Below are positions 6,986 through 15,997 of a DNA stretch of 64,000 bases, piece after piece. A model generated the notes under the pieces. It was not told the origin of the DNA. It did not search any database and was given only the letters and a program-made list of their open reading frames with translations. This stretch comes from Flavitalea sp966112615 (GTDB taxonomy: Bacteria; Bacteroidota; Bacteroidia; Chitinophagales; Chitinophagaceae): assembly GCA_966112615.1 (NCBI GenBank), contig CBHWDO010000007.1:97303-161302 (forward strand). The letters run 5' to 3'. Within the stretch, counting starts at the first letter, position 1, and each line of letters opens with the position of its first letter. The translations under genes were made by a program, and so were the position numbers.

Positions 6986-8541
6986 TGATCAAATCCACTT
7001 TTTTGCTTGCCTGCTTTTTCCTGTTGTTGCATCCTGTTTCTGCACAACATCAAAAAGCTATCAATCCAATCATCTTTGCTGATGTGCCCGATCTATCCAT
7101 GATCCGCGTGGGAAACAATTATTACATGAGCAGTACTACCATGCATATGAGTCCTGGTGTGCCGATCATGAAATCTACTGACCTGGTGAACTGGAAAATT
7201 ATTAATTATTGTTATGATACCCTTGCAAACACTGATGAACTATACCTTGATAACGGTAAAAATGCCTACAGCAAAGGTTCCTGGGCCAGCAGCCTGAGAT
7301 ATCATAACGGAATTTTTTATCTCACAACCTTTAGCCAGACTACCGGCAAAACGCATATCTATACTACCCGTAATATTGAAAAAGGTAACTGGAAAGCCTC
7401 TTCATTTGCGCCTTCCTATCACGATCATTCTTTATTCTTCGATGACAATGGTAAAGTGTATATGATCTATGGTAGTGGAAAGATCAGGATGATTGAATTG
7501 AAGAATGATCTATCAGGACCAATGCCTGGAACGCCCGACAAGGTTATCCTTGAAGATGCAAGCTTCGTGGCTGGTTTGCCTGTTGGATTGCCTGCTGAAG
7601 GTTCTCAAATGTTTAAGGTCAATGGAACTTATTACCTGTTTAATATTGCATGGCCACGTGGTGGTATGCGGACAGTAACTGTTCATCGTTCAGATGCATT
7701 AGCTGGTCCATACGAAGGCAAAATGGTTTTGCAGGATAAAGGTGTGGCGCAGGGAGGATTGATTGATACTAAGGAGGGTAAATGGTATGCTTATCTCTTC
7801 AGAGACTATGGTGCTGTTGGAAGAATTCCATTCCTGGTTCCGTTGGAATGGAAAGATGGATGGCCTTTGCTGGGAGTTGATGGCAAAGTTCCTGATTCAC
7901 TGGAATTGGCTCCCAATCGCCCTCTTAGCCCGGGGATCGTTGCCTCCGATGAATTTACACGAAGGAAAAATGATCCACTCTTACCATTGGTTTGGCAATG
8001 GAATCATCAACCGGATAAGCATTATTGGTCAGTAAAAAAAAGACCTGGCTTTCTTCGTCTCACCACTTTGCGAGTTGATTCCAGTATTCTTCAATCAAAG
8101 AATATGCTGACTCAGCGGGTGATTGGACCGCAAAGCTTTGCCTCCACATCCATCGATATCCGTTCCATGAAAGATGGTGACCTCGCAGGACTTTGTTTGC
8201 TGCAAAAGAATTATGGATTTGTTGCGGTTAAAGTTGAAGGGGAGAACAAATCAATCATTAGTGTAAAAGCAACTCCAACAGGTGAATCAATTACAGAGCG
8301 TATTCCTTTTAATGGATCAACGATCTATTTCAAAGCTGAATGTGATTTTAGGGAGATGAAAGACATTGCTAAATTCTATTACAGCGTTGACAATAAAAAC
8401 TGGATCGCAATAGGTGATGAAATCAAAATGACCTATACCTTACCTCATTTTATGGGATACCGGTATGGTTTATTCAATTACGCAACTAAACAGCCTGGAG
8501 GGTCAGCAGATTTTGATTTCTTCCGTATCGGAAATTTATAA
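6985..8541 (+). CDS. Glycoside hydrolase family 43 (beta-xylosidase/arabinosidase type)
   Basis: A 518-residue secreted enzyme: signal peptide 1-20 (cleavage after VSA), a five-bladed beta-propeller GH43 catalytic domain to about residue 315, and a C-terminal beta-sandwich of the beta-xylosidase C-terminal type (about 320-515). Catalytic candidates are Asp36 in ADVPDLSMI (base), an Asp in the YHDHSLFFDD blade (pKa modulator), and Glu205 in LPAEGSQMF (acid). GH43 cleaves xylose- or arabinose-containing side chains; exact specificity cannot be read. It is translationally coupled to the upstream DUF1080 lipoprotein and ends 4 bases before the convergent SMP-30 gene. Confidence 0.9.
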   Translation: MIKSTFLLACFFLLLHPVSAQHQKAINPIIFADVPDLSMIRVGNNYYMSSTTMHMSPGVPIMKSTDLVNWKIINYCYDTLANTDELYLDNGKNAYSKGSWASSLRYHNGIFYLTTFSQTTGKTHIYTTRNIEKGNWKASSFAPSYHDHSLFFDDNGKVYMIYGSGKIRMIELKNDLSGPMPGTPDKVILEDASFVAGLPVGLPAEGSQMFKVNGTYYLFNIAWPRGGMRTVTVHRSDALAGPYEGKMVLQDKGVAQGGLIDTKEGKWYAYLFRDYGAVGRIPFLVPLEWKDGWPLLGVDGKVPDSLELAPNRPLSPGIVASDEFTRRKNDPLLPLVWQWNHQPDKHYWSVKKRPGFLRLTTLRVDSSILQSKNMLTQRVIGPQSFASTSIDIRSMKDGDLAGLCLLQKNYGFVAVKVEGENKSIISVKATPTGESITERIPFNGSTIYFKAECDFREMKDIAKFYYSVDNKNWIAIGDEIKMTYTLPHFMGYRYGLFNYATKQPGGSADFDFFRIGNL

Positions 8542-8545
8542 TCTG

Positions 8546-9412
8546 CTATTTAAGTTTATAGATTCCTTTCGAAGCTGTAATGAATAACTGGTCCCTGTTC
8601 TTTCCCATGAAAATTACATTGGCTGTCCAGTCTTCCGGCACTGGAATATTCCTGATCAATTTTCCATTAGGATCAAATACAGTTACGCCCTTTCCAGTTA
8701 AATAAACATTTCCAGCTTTATCAACCGTCATGCCATCAGATCCAAGATCAGCAAACAATTCACCTTTACCTACACTTCCATCTGTATTGATAAGATATCG
8801 ATAGGTTTTCCATGCTTCGATATCGGCGACGTATAAATATTTACCATCAGGAGATCCAATGATGCCATTGGGTTTTTTAATATCTGTAACCACAGGAACC
8901 GCTTCTGTAGCGCCTTTGGCGAGATAGTATACATGCTGTCCAGGTATTTGTGGACTAGTTAAGGTCCAGTAATCTCTTTTGTAATTCGGATCAGTGAAAT
9001 ACATTACTCCTGAAGGATGAACATACACATCATTCGGTCCATTGAATCTTTGTCCCTGGTAACCTTTAAGCAATACTGTATGATTGCCTGCCGGATCTAT
9101 CTTCCATAATTCATTTTTCTCATCCGCACATGCGATGAGGTTTCCATCAGCATCAAAATACAATCCATTTGATCTGCCGCTGTTTTTCATGAACAGGGTT
9201 AAGTTTCCATCCGTACTGTATTTCCAGATCGCGTTGTTTGGTTGATCCGTGAAGTAAACATTTCCATCCTTATCTGTGGCAGGTCCTTCAGTAAACGCGA
9301 ATTCTCTTGAGATCAGCTCGGGAACTGCATTGCTGTTGGTTAAGAACGATGGTTGCGCAGTTTTGCATCCAAAAGAAATGACCAGGATAAAAGAAAGGAT
9401 CCATAAACGCAT
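8546..9412 (-). CDS. SMP-30/gluconolactonase-like lipoprotein
   Basis: A 288-residue lipoprotein (lipobox SFGC at about 13-16) followed by a six-bladed propeller of the SMP-30/Gluconolactonase/LRE family. The metal-binding residues sit in expected places: Glu in FAFTEGPATD, Asn in FNGPNDVYV, Asn in KKPNGIIGS and Asp in GSDGMTVD. The family hydrolyses sugar lactones, for example those formed by sugar dehydrogenases. A periplasmic lactonase fits an organism with oxidative sugar routes, but no partner dehydrogenase is adjacent. It follows the histidine phosphatase gene by 65 bases on the same strand. Confidence 0.87.
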   Translation of the reverse strand: MRLWILSFILVISFGCKTAQPSFLTNSNAVPELISREFAFTEGPATDKDGNVYFTDQPNNAIWKYSTDGNLTLFMKNSGRSNGLYFDADGNLIACADEKNELWKIDPAGNHTVLLKGYQGQRFNGPNDVYVHPSGVMYFTDPNYKRDYWTLTSPQIPGQHVYYLAKGATEAVPVVTDIKKPNGIIGSPDGKYLYVADIEAWKTYRYLINTDGSVGKGELFADLGSDGMTVDKAGNVYLTGKGVTVFDPNGKLIRNIPVPEDWTANVIFMGKNRDQLFITASKGIYKLK

Positions 9413-9477
9413 GGCAAATATTTATTCTAAATTAGCCATTAACTCCTTAATTCTGTTTTCAAAAAAAGAAAGTTGTT

Positions 9478-9966
9478 CTAATCAGTTGCTCCAAAGCTTT
9501 TTTGCTCGAAAGAATATTTTTTACCCTTCCTATGCACAATGATAAGCTGGTTATAAGTTGGATCGGGCAGATCCTGCAGGTGTGTTTGACCTGTAAGCTT
9601 GTTTACAATATCATCCACGGTATTGCTATGTCCAACAATCAGCGTATTCTTTTTTTCTTTCTTAAGTGAATTGATAAATGGCTCATCCGGAAATCCAGAA
9701 TATGTCTCGATCGGGATATTTGTTGATATACTTAATGGTTGTGCTGTTGCAATAGTTCGTTTAGTATTGGTGGAATAAATCTTCCCGATCTTTTTATCAG
9801 TCAAAAGATTTTTCAGATCCTCTGCACGTTGCAATCCTGCCATGGTTAAACCGGGATCCTTAGGATCGGATTGTATATCTTTCTCTGCATGTCTAACGAT
9901 ATAATAGGTGGTAGAGCAGGAGCTCAATAGGATCATCACCGAAATGAATAAGAAGATCTTTCTCAT
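9478..9966 (-). CDS. Histidine phosphatase (phosphoglycerate mutase-like) lipoprotein
   Basis: A 162-residue lipoprotein (lipobox LSSC) directly followed by the histidine phosphatase core: YYIVRHAEKD carries the RH nucleophile, the TLIVGHSN block near residue 115 carries the second His, and SERxxxTA-like chemistry is represented by STNTKRTIATA. It is shorter than cytosolic phosphoglycerate mutases and matches the small SixA/GpmB-like secreted forms of Bacteroidota. It probably removes phosphate from a periplasmic substrate of unknown identity. It lies 9 bases downstream of the MFS gene at 9976. Confidence 0.85.
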   Translation of the reverse strand: MRKIFLFISVMILLSSCSTTYYIVRHAEKDIQSDPKDPGLTMAGLQRAEDLKNLLTDKKIGKIYSTNTKRTIATAQPLSISTNIPIETYSGFPDEPFINSLKKEKKNTLIVGHSNTVDDIVNKLTGQTHLQDLPDPTYNQLIIVHRKGKKYSFEQKSFGATD

Positions 9967-9975
9967 GTCAACAAG

Positions 9976-11145
9976 TTAATTAATTCTCTTTATTTGGATC
10001 CGTGATAAATAAAATACAACGATTAATGCTCCAATACTGCTGATGAGGAAAGTGGCCGCAGGACCGTAAGAAAACCAAATGAGTCCTGCCAGTGAACTAG
10101 CCAGCATCGTTACGATACTTTGCAATCCCGTATAGGTTCCGATGGCTGTAGCAACTTCATTGGAACGGCTGATATTACTGATCCATGCTTTGGAAATCCC
10201 TTCTGTTGCTGCAGCGTAAATGCCGTATAATGAAAAAGTAAAAATGATCAATGCAGTTGAAGGAGTTGTGCTCATGATTCCATAAACAACAGCAAAGATA
10301 AATAATCCGCTCAGCAGCATTTTCTTTAAACCTATCTTATCGGCCAGTGCACCAAGCGGATAGGCTGCCAGTGCATACACGATATTGTAAAAAATATAAA
10401 CCAGGATCACTTCTTTGTCACTCCATCCAAGGTTTTTCAAACGCAACAAAAGAAATACATCTGAACTATTCAGTAGAGAGAAGAATAATAACCCGAATAC
10501 GAGTTGCCTGTATGCAACCGGTGCTTCTTTCCAGTAATGCAGGAAGCTAAAGAATCCAATAGATTTAATTTCTTTTTTCTCCTGGCTGCGGTCTTTTACC
10601 AGCAAGGTCAGGATGATGGCAATGATGCCGGGTATCACTGCCAGTATAAAAAGTTGCTTGTATTGTGTAGGATAATATTGAAGAAAGGCCAGCGCAATGA
10701 GTGGACCAAGCACTGCCCCGATGGTGTCCATAGACCGATGGAATCCGAAGATCTTTCCCTTTGTTGAAGGAGTAGCTTCTTCTGAAAGCATCGCATCCCT
10801 TGCACCTGTCCTTAATCCTTTACCCAGTCGGTCAATAGTTCTTACAAAAACGATCCAGGCAGGAAAACTGAATACAGCCATTAATGGCTTCGACAACGCA
10901 CTAAAACCATATCCCCATTGAATAAAGGAAGCACGTTTACCCGTATGGTCTGATAGTTTGCCGAAATAGCCCTTACTCAATCCTGCCGTGGCTTCTGCAA
11001 TACCCTCAATGATACCAATGATCACAATCGAAAAGCCGATCGATTGAAGATATAATGGCATGATGGGATAAAGCATTTCACTGGCAGTGTCTGTAAACAG
11101 GCTTACCAGTGAAAGTATCCAAACTCGTTTGGAGATATTATTCAA
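9976..11145 (-). CDS. MFS transporter
   Basis: A 389-residue major facilitator protein with about twelve membrane helices. The loop 2-3 signature is present as GKLSDHTGKR and repeated in the second half as GALADKIGLKK. The segment DRLGKGLRTGARDAML is characteristic of a Bacteroidota/Proteobacteria subgroup of uncharacterised MFS efflux-type carriers. The start is a TTG at 11145 giving MNNISKRVWIL; the next Met lies inside helix 1, so TTG is preferred. It is the middle of a leftward run exbD-tonB-MFS-histidine phosphatase. The substrate is unknown. Confidence 0.87.
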   Translation of the reverse strand: MNNISKRVWILSLVSLFTDTASEMLYPIMPLYLQSIGFSIVIIGIIEGIAEATAGLSKGYFGKLSDHTGKRASFIQWGYGFSALSKPLMAVFSFPAWIVFVRTIDRLGKGLRTGARDAMLSEEATPSTKGKIFGFHRSMDTIGAVLGPLIALAFLQYYPTQYKQLFILAVIPGIIAIILTLLVKDRSQEKKEIKSIGFFSFLHYWKEAPVAYRQLVFGLLFFSLLNSSDVFLLLRLKNLGWSDKEVILVYIFYNIVYALAAYPLGALADKIGLKKMLLSGLFIFAVVYGIMSTTPSTALIIFTFSLYGIYAAATEGISKAWISNISRSNEVATAIGTYTGLQSIVTMLASSLAGLIWFSYGPAATFLISSIGALIVVFYLSRIQIKRIN

Positions 11146-11171
11146 GTAAATTGTTTCTGCAATACAAGTTA

Positions 11172-11984
11172 CTATTCAATATCCAGCCTGAAAACAATCG
11201 GCTGTTTCTTGTACGACTTTACCTTTCTTCCATTCTGAATGGCAGGAGTCCACTTACCTGATTTTTTGATCACCCGTATTGCTTCCTGTTTAAATTCTTC
11301 CGGCCCACTGATTGCTTCAACATTGCTGATATTTCCTTCCTGGTCAACAATGAATTGTACCACCACGGGACCCTGTATTTCATTGTCTGCAGCATCCTGT
11401 GGATATCTAAGATTGCGGTTGAGAAACCTTGCCCAGGCTGCAGGTCCACCTTCAAAATCAGATTCAATTTCTACCTTGCGAAATACGGCATCTTCTTCTT
11501 TTCTTACCGGTTCTTCAATAATTCCTTTTCCCGATGTTTCAACAGGAGGTGCCACCACATCGGTGTAAATATCACTATGAATATTTTCTGTTCCAATGAC
11601 TGCATGTTCGAGTTCTTCCATTTCGGGAGGACGTTCATCTTCCGAAACTTCAGCTACTATTACAGGTGGTGTGTAGATCCTGGTATTCACCTGTTGCGCT
11701 GGTGGGGGAGGTGGCGGTGGAGGTAATTCCGGTGCCGGAGGTTCTACCGGAGGAATATCTTCAAGTATATATTCAGTGATGACCTGTGGATTATGAATGA
11801 CATCTTTACCATTCGACATAAAAAATCCTGCGAACATCAGCGCGGCAAATATCAGCATGGAACCCATTGCAAATGCCATTCTTCGGGGATATGTTTTCCT
11901 GAGGTCATATGCACCATATTCTTTATTTTTTCCATCGAAAATTATATCAAGAATATCTGATTGCAATACCTGTTGTGCGTTCAT
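11172..11984 (-). CDS. tonB: Energy transducer TonB
   Basis: About 270 residues from the ATG at 11984; the frame extends upstream, but that part overlaps exbD and looks untypical. An N-terminal cytoplasmic stretch leads to one membrane helix at about 34-53, then a proline-rich periplasmic spacer (runs of Pro-Pro near 75-95) and a C-terminal TonB domain ending KKQPIVFRLDIE, containing the RNLRYPQDA and GPVVVQFIVDQEG strands. It transmits proton-motive energy to TonB-dependent outer-membrane receptors such as SusC. It sits one base behind exbD, but no exbB is next to them. It may serve the nearby glycan locus. Confidence 0.92.
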   Translation of the reverse strand: MNAQQVLQSDILDIIFDGKNKEYGAYDLRKTYPRRMAFAMGSMLIFAALMFAGFFMSNGKDVIHNPQVITEYILEDIPPVEPPAPELPPPPPPPPAQQVNTRIYTPPVIVAEVSEDERPPEMEELEHAVIGTENIHSDIYTDVVAPPVETSGKGIIEEPVRKEEDAVFRKVEIESDFEGGPAAWARFLNRNLRYPQDAADNEIQGPVVVQFIVDQEGNISNVEAISGPEEFKQEAIRVIKKSGKWTPAIQNGRKVKSYKKQPIVFRLDIE

Positions 11985-11985
11985 G

Positions 11986-12510
11986 TCAATTAGTTTTTGT
12001 TGTGAATGAATGAAGCATGTTTTCTTCTTCAGTTGTGATCTCATCCAATGCATACTTGGTGATATCATTGATGAACATTTCATCCAGCAGGTCAACAGTA
12101 TTTCCATAAGTTGATCTTGCTGCCGGTTTGATGATCACAAAAAAGAATGCAGGATCGGTGCGCTGTTTCTTATCGATCAAAACTTTCCTGATATCCTTGT
12201 AGTTTGATGCCATAATATTCGATCCGTCATTCTTCAGTTTTCCTTCATAATAGAAAAGCTTTGAATCTGCTGGAAGTACCGTGATCACTGCATTTTCCTT
12301 GATCTTCATTTCCTTGTCCGGATCTTTTACATCCTTTGGAAGATTTAGCTTCATGGCTGTTGCCTGGCTCATGGTGGTAGTGAAAATGAAGAAGGTGATC
12401 AGTAGAAATCCAAGATCTACCATTGGTGTGAGGTCGACCCGCGTCGATAGTTTTTTTGATTTGCGCACACCAATCCCGTTACCCTTTTGGGGCACATTAA
12501 TTTCTGCCAT
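11986..12510 (-). CDS. exbD: Biopolymer transporter ExbD
   Basis: A 174-residue ExbD protein: a short cytoplasmic N-terminus, a single membrane helix at about 31-47 (LTPMVDLGFLLITFF) with the essential Asp32, and a periplasmic domain. It partners ExbB to harness the proton gradient for TonB. The periplasmic domain is somewhat longer than in E. coli ExbD, as in other Bacteroidota. ATG at 12510 is clear. tonB follows after one base, so they are co-expressed; exbB must be elsewhere. Confidence 0.93.
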   Translation of the reverse strand: MAEINVPQKGNGIGVRKSKKLSTRVDLTPMVDLGFLLITFFIFTTTMSQATAMKLNLPKDVKDPDKEMKIKENAVITVLPADSKLFYYEGKLKNDGSNIMASNYKDIRKVLIDKKQRTDPAFFFVIIKPAARSTYGNTVDLLDEMFINDITKYALDEITTEEENMLHSFTTKTN

Positions 12511-12648
12511 AAAATAAATTTGAATGAATGAAATAATAAGGGAATCGGCTGATCAGGCGATGGCAATAACACTTCAGGCCTTAAGCGTCATTGCTTAACA
12601 CTAAGAGTGAAGGATTTGTAAAAATCCATAAGAGGCTATGAAAAAAAA
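12511..12648. other. Intergenic spacer with two small hairpins
   Basis: Between the stop of the ROK gene (12649) and the exbD start lies 138 bases. It holds a perfect inverted repeat TTAAGC-N6-GCTTAA at 12581-12598 and a weaker GGATTT/AAATCC hairpin around 12614-12630. Neither has a T-tract on the correct side, so I do not call a terminator. They could be regulatory sites upstream of exbD. Confidence 0.35.
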
Positions 12649-13866
12649 TTAGCTGAAGATCATCTTGTTTCTTACAAGCAGGCATGCACCCAGTACTCCG
12701 GCCTTTTCCCTGAGCTTTGAAATGCGCAGTTTGGTATCGTTATTCAGAATGCTTAATGAATATTTTTTGATAGAACTTTTGAGCGGTAACAATATGTAAT
12801 CACCCGTTGCTGATAGTGCTCCTCCAAGGATGATGAGTTCAGGATTATACAGGTTGATGATCAACGCGATTCCCCTGCCTAATTTCTCACTGATCTCTGC
12901 AATGAGTTCAATGGCCAGTGTATCATCATTCAATGCAGCTTCAATAATATTTTCTAAAGTAATCTGCTCAGGGTTTTTGACTTTAGATAATACGATGCTG
13001 GTAAAACCTTCTTCCAGCTTTTGTTTGAACTTGGTTACCAGTGCCTGTCCGGATGCTTCTGTTTCAAGGCAGCCTTTCTTTCCGCAATGACAAAGCTTCT
13101 CATTTTCGAAGATGGGTAGATGACCAAATTCCCCGGCATACCCAGACTTGCCATAATATAATTGTCCATTGATCAGGATACCCAATCCAATTCCCTGGTC
13201 GATATTGATGAATAAAACGTTCTTTTCTTCTTTCACCAGGTCGCTGCAGAATTCTCCAAATGCCATGGCGCGTGAATCATTCTCCAGGAAGGTTTTGATA
13301 CCAACTGCCTCTTCAATCACTTTACTGAGCGGCTCTTCATGGAAATGAAAAAAGCTGTAACTGTACCCGGTATTATTATTGATCCTTCCTGTGAGGTTAA
13401 TGCCCAGGCCAAGGATCTTTGATTTTGTTACCGGGAGTTCGTCGATGGTATTATTAATGATCTGGCAAAGTTCAGCCAGGGATTCTTCTGAGTTCTTAAG
13501 TTGATAAGGGATCTTTTCAATGAAGCTAACCAGGTTCTCCTTGAAATCAAGTAAACCGATATTTATATAGTTCCGTTTTACTTCAACCCCTAAAAAAAAT
13601 CCTGATTCAGATGATAGGCCATAAATATTCGCCCTTCTGCCCCCTGTTGAACCAAGCTTGCCATAGTCCATGGCAAGTCCTTCGCTGGTAAGTTCGCTGA
13701 TCAGGGTAGTTACTTTAGGAGCACTTATATTCAGTTCCTTTGAAAGATCAGGAATGGTGGCATTGCCGGTCTGGGCAAAATATCCAATGATCCTTTTCTT
13801 TAATTCAAAATTCTTAAAAGCGACTCCGCTTAAATTTTCTTCTTTGAGATCTTCGAAAAAATTCAC
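12649..13866 (-). CDS. ROK family transcriptional regulator (NagC/XylR-like)
   Basis: A 405-residue repressor: N-terminal winged HTH at about 22-68 (NATIPDLSKELNISAPKVTT) fused to a ROK sugar-binding domain. The GYAGEFGHLPI segment is ROK signature 1, and the zinc motif CHCGKKGCLETEA near 256-268 is signature 2. NagC-type members bind N-acetylglucosamine-6-phosphate or related sugars and leave the DNA. The start is a GTG at 13866; no ATG lies before the HTH. It is divergent from the 20-kb glycan locus starting at 14055 with a 188-base shared upstream region, so it is the likely local regulator. An amino-sugar ligand is inferred from the NagB-type gene downstream. Confidence 0.9.
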   Translation of the reverse strand: MNFFEDLKEENLSGVAFKNFELKKRIIGYFAQTGNATIPDLSKELNISAPKVTTLISELTSEGLAMDYGKLGSTGGRRANIYGLSSESGFFLGVEVKRNYINIGLLDFKENLVSFIEKIPYQLKNSEESLAELCQIINNTIDELPVTKSKILGLGINLTGRINNNTGYSYSFFHFHEEPLSKVIEEAVGIKTFLENDSRAMAFGEFCSDLVKEEKNVLFINIDQGIGLGILINGQLYYGKSGYAGEFGHLPIFENEKLCHCGKKGCLETEASGQALVTKFKQKLEEGFTSIVLSKVKNPEQITLENIIEAALNDDTLAIELIAEISEKLGRGIALIINLYNPELIILGGALSATGDYILLPLKSSIKKYSLSILNNDTKLRISKLREKAGVLGACLLVRNKMIFS

Positions 13867-13951
13867 CTGGCAGTTTTGATGGTAACAAATTGGTCTTAAT
13901 ATAATATTTCTCCACCAAATATATAGGATGCCTTTGAAAGATAATTTTTAG

Positions 13952-13963
13952 AGATTAAAATCT
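13952..13963. promoter_or_regulatory. Palindrome between ROK gene and glycan locus
   Basis: AGATT-AA-AATCT is a short inverted repeat in the AT-rich divergent region, 21 bases upstream of the candidate promoter for the rightward locus. It is a possible ROK operator, but short AT-rich palindromes arise by chance. Confidence 0.3.
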
Positions 13964-13983
13964 TAATTAAAAAAATTAGAAAG

Positions 13984-14015
13984 TTGCTTTTCAATACTAA
14001 TAAAATTTATCTTAG
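13984..14015 (+). promoter_or_regulatory. Candidate promoter of the glycan utilisation locus
   Basis: TTG at 13984-13986 is followed after 21 bases by TATCTTAG at 14008-14015, one mismatch from TAnnTTTG. The box ends 39 bases before the ATG at 14055. This suits the Bacteroidota sigma factor and would drive the FAD oxidoreductase and susC. Inexact match, hence modest confidence. Confidence 0.4.
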
Positions 14016-14054
14016 TTCGGTGAATTGCTGGTTAAACTGCTAAATGACCCGACC

Positions 14055-15920
14055 ATGAGAAAATTTCGATTGCTGATTATCGCATGTTGTATTCTTATCC
14101 TTTCTTCAGGCGTATACTCCCAGAATAATTTCGACGTAATTATTATAGGAGGTTGTGCCAGTGGTACCACGGCCGGTATTCAATCCGCACGTTCCGGTGC
14201 ATCTACTTTAATAGTTGAAGAAACTACCTGGTTAGGTGGAATGCTCACATCAGCAGGCGTTTCAGCCATCGATGGCAACCACAAAATGCCAGCCGGCCTT
14301 TGGGGTGAATTTCGCCAAAAATTATACAATTATTATGGTGGACCCAAGGCAGTCGAAACCGGTTGGGTAAGCAATACTTTATTTGAGCCTTCAGTTGGTA
14401 ATAAGATATTAAAGGAAATGGCCGGACAGGAAAAACTCCTGACCATCTGGTACCAGTCTGCCTTTAAATCTGCGTCTCGTAATAATGGAAGCTGGACAAT
14501 TCAACTTGTAAAAAATGGAAAACCCTATACAGTAAGCGGTAAGATTCTTATCGACGCAACAGAGCTCGGAGATGTTATGGCATCCCTGGGTGTTGCTTAT
14601 TCTTTAGGAATGGATGATAAGAAAATTACCGGTGAAGAATTTGCGCCTGACCAGGCCAATGATATCATACAGGATCTGACATATGTTGTAGTGCTCAAGG
14701 ATTATGGTAAAGGCTCTGATAAAACCATTAAAAAACCGGCAGGATATGATCCTGCTGTGTTCCGCTGCTGCTGCGATGTGTCGGATCCTGCATCTTACGA
14801 CAGTCCAACCAACAACTGCTTCAAAATGCTGCAGTATGGCCGTCTTCCGAATAATAAATACATGATCAACTGGCCTAAGTGTGGAAACGATATTTACCTG
14901 AACATCGTTGAAAAATCACCACAGGAAAGAGCAAAGTTGCTGGAAGAAGCAAAGCTGCACACACTTCGATTCCTTTATTATATGCAAACTGAACTGGGAT
15001 ATAAAAATCTCGGTATTGCAGATGATGAATTCCCTACAAAAGACAAACTCCCGATGATTCCTTATCATCGTGAATCAAGAAGGATCAAAGCATTGACAAC
15101 CTTCTCACTTCCTTATGTTGCTGATCCATACAGTCAAAAACTTTCCTTATACAGAACCGGTATTGCAGTGGGTGATTATACAATTGATCATCACCATTTA
15201 AAAAATCCGGATGCACCTGCAATTGATTTTGTAAAGATCCGAGTGCCTTCATACAATGTTCCGCTTGGAAGCCTTATCCCCGCTGGAACAGAGGGTTTGA
15301 TCGTTGCAGAAAAAAGTATTGGTGTTACCAATATTGTAAATGGTGCAACCAGGCTTCAGCCTGTTGTTCTGCAACTCGGTCAGGCTGCTGGTTTACTCGC
15401 TGCACTTTCTGTAAAACAAAATATTCAACCAGCACAGATCAATGTTCGCAGCATGCAGCACGAACTGCTAAAAGCAAAAGGATACATCATGCCTTTTATT
15501 GATGTCAATCCAACTGATCCGCAATTTGAAACCTTACAAAAGATCGGTGCTACAGGAATTTTGAAAGGTAAAGGTGTGCCTTATCTCTGGGCCAATCAAA
15601 CCTGGTTCTATCCTGAAATGCCGATGAGTGGATTCGATTTACTGGAAGGATTGAAATTATATTATCCTTCATTGAATACCTATCGCGCTGCATCTGGTGA
15701 AATGCTAGATTCTCAATCTCTTGCCATGCTCTTAGAAGCAGCAGGAGTAAAGGTTTCAGCCGATCAACTCAATAACGAACTCGCAAAGAATAAGATTGAA
15801 GCCATATCATACAACAACAAAAAGGTATTGAGCAGAAGAGCAATTGCTGTACTGCTGGATGCTTTCATTGATCCATTCAGCCGCCCGATTGATATTGAAG
15901 GATCGTTGCTGTCTAAATAA
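14055..15920 (+). CDS. Secreted FAD-dependent oxidoreductase
   Basis: About 621 residues from the ATG at 14055; the frame opens earlier at a TTG, but that would put non-signal residues before the signal peptide. After the signal (about 1-23, ending VYSQ) comes a Rossmann FAD site, VIIIGGCASGTTAG, and the GGM motif (TWLGGMLTSAGV) of the FAD_oxidored family PF12831. The last 120 residues carry repeats like S-layer homology modules (IGATGILKGKG). Such proteins occur beside SusC/D pairs and probably oxidise a sugar or a linked group in the periplasm; the substrate is unknown. A cluster of Cys (FRCCCD) mid-protein is notable. It is first in the locus, 77 bases before susC. Confidence 0.85.
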   Translation: MRKFRLLIIACCILILSSGVYSQNNFDVIIIGGCASGTTAGIQSARSGASTLIVEETTWLGGMLTSAGVSAIDGNHKMPAGLWGEFRQKLYNYYGGPKAVETGWVSNTLFEPSVGNKILKEMAGQEKLLTIWYQSAFKSASRNNGSWTIQLVKNGKPYTVSGKILIDATELGDVMASLGVAYSLGMDDKKITGEEFAPDQANDIIQDLTYVVVLKDYGKGSDKTIKKPAGYDPAVFRCCCDVSDPASYDSPTNNCFKMLQYGRLPNNKYMINWPKCGNDIYLNIVEKSPQERAKLLEEAKLHTLRFLYYMQTELGYKNLGIADDEFPTKDKLPMIPYHRESRRIKALTTFSLPYVADPYSQKLSLYRTGIAVGDYTIDHHHLKNPDAPAIDFVKIRVPSYNVPLGSLIPAGTEGLIVAEKSIGVTNIVNGATRLQPVVLQLGQAAGLLAALSVKQNIQPAQINVRSMQHELLKAKGYIMPFIDVNPTDPQFETLQKIGATGILKGKGVPYLWANQTWFYPEMPMSGFDLLEGLKLYYPSLNTYRAASGEMLDSQSLAMLLEAAGVKVSADQLNNELAKNKIEAISYNNKKVLSRRAIAVLLDAFIDPFSRPIDIEGSLLSK

Positions 15921-15997
15921 TGTCGCTTTCCTAACGATTGTCTTTTAATGAAACAAATATCTATTCACACCAAAAGTCTAACCCAATACTCTGCACT

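Noticed and set aside
11985..12107. Longer TonB with 41 extra N-terminal residues
   Set aside because: The extra part overlaps exbD in another frame and has no TonB-like features; the ATG at 11984 gives a normal TonB.
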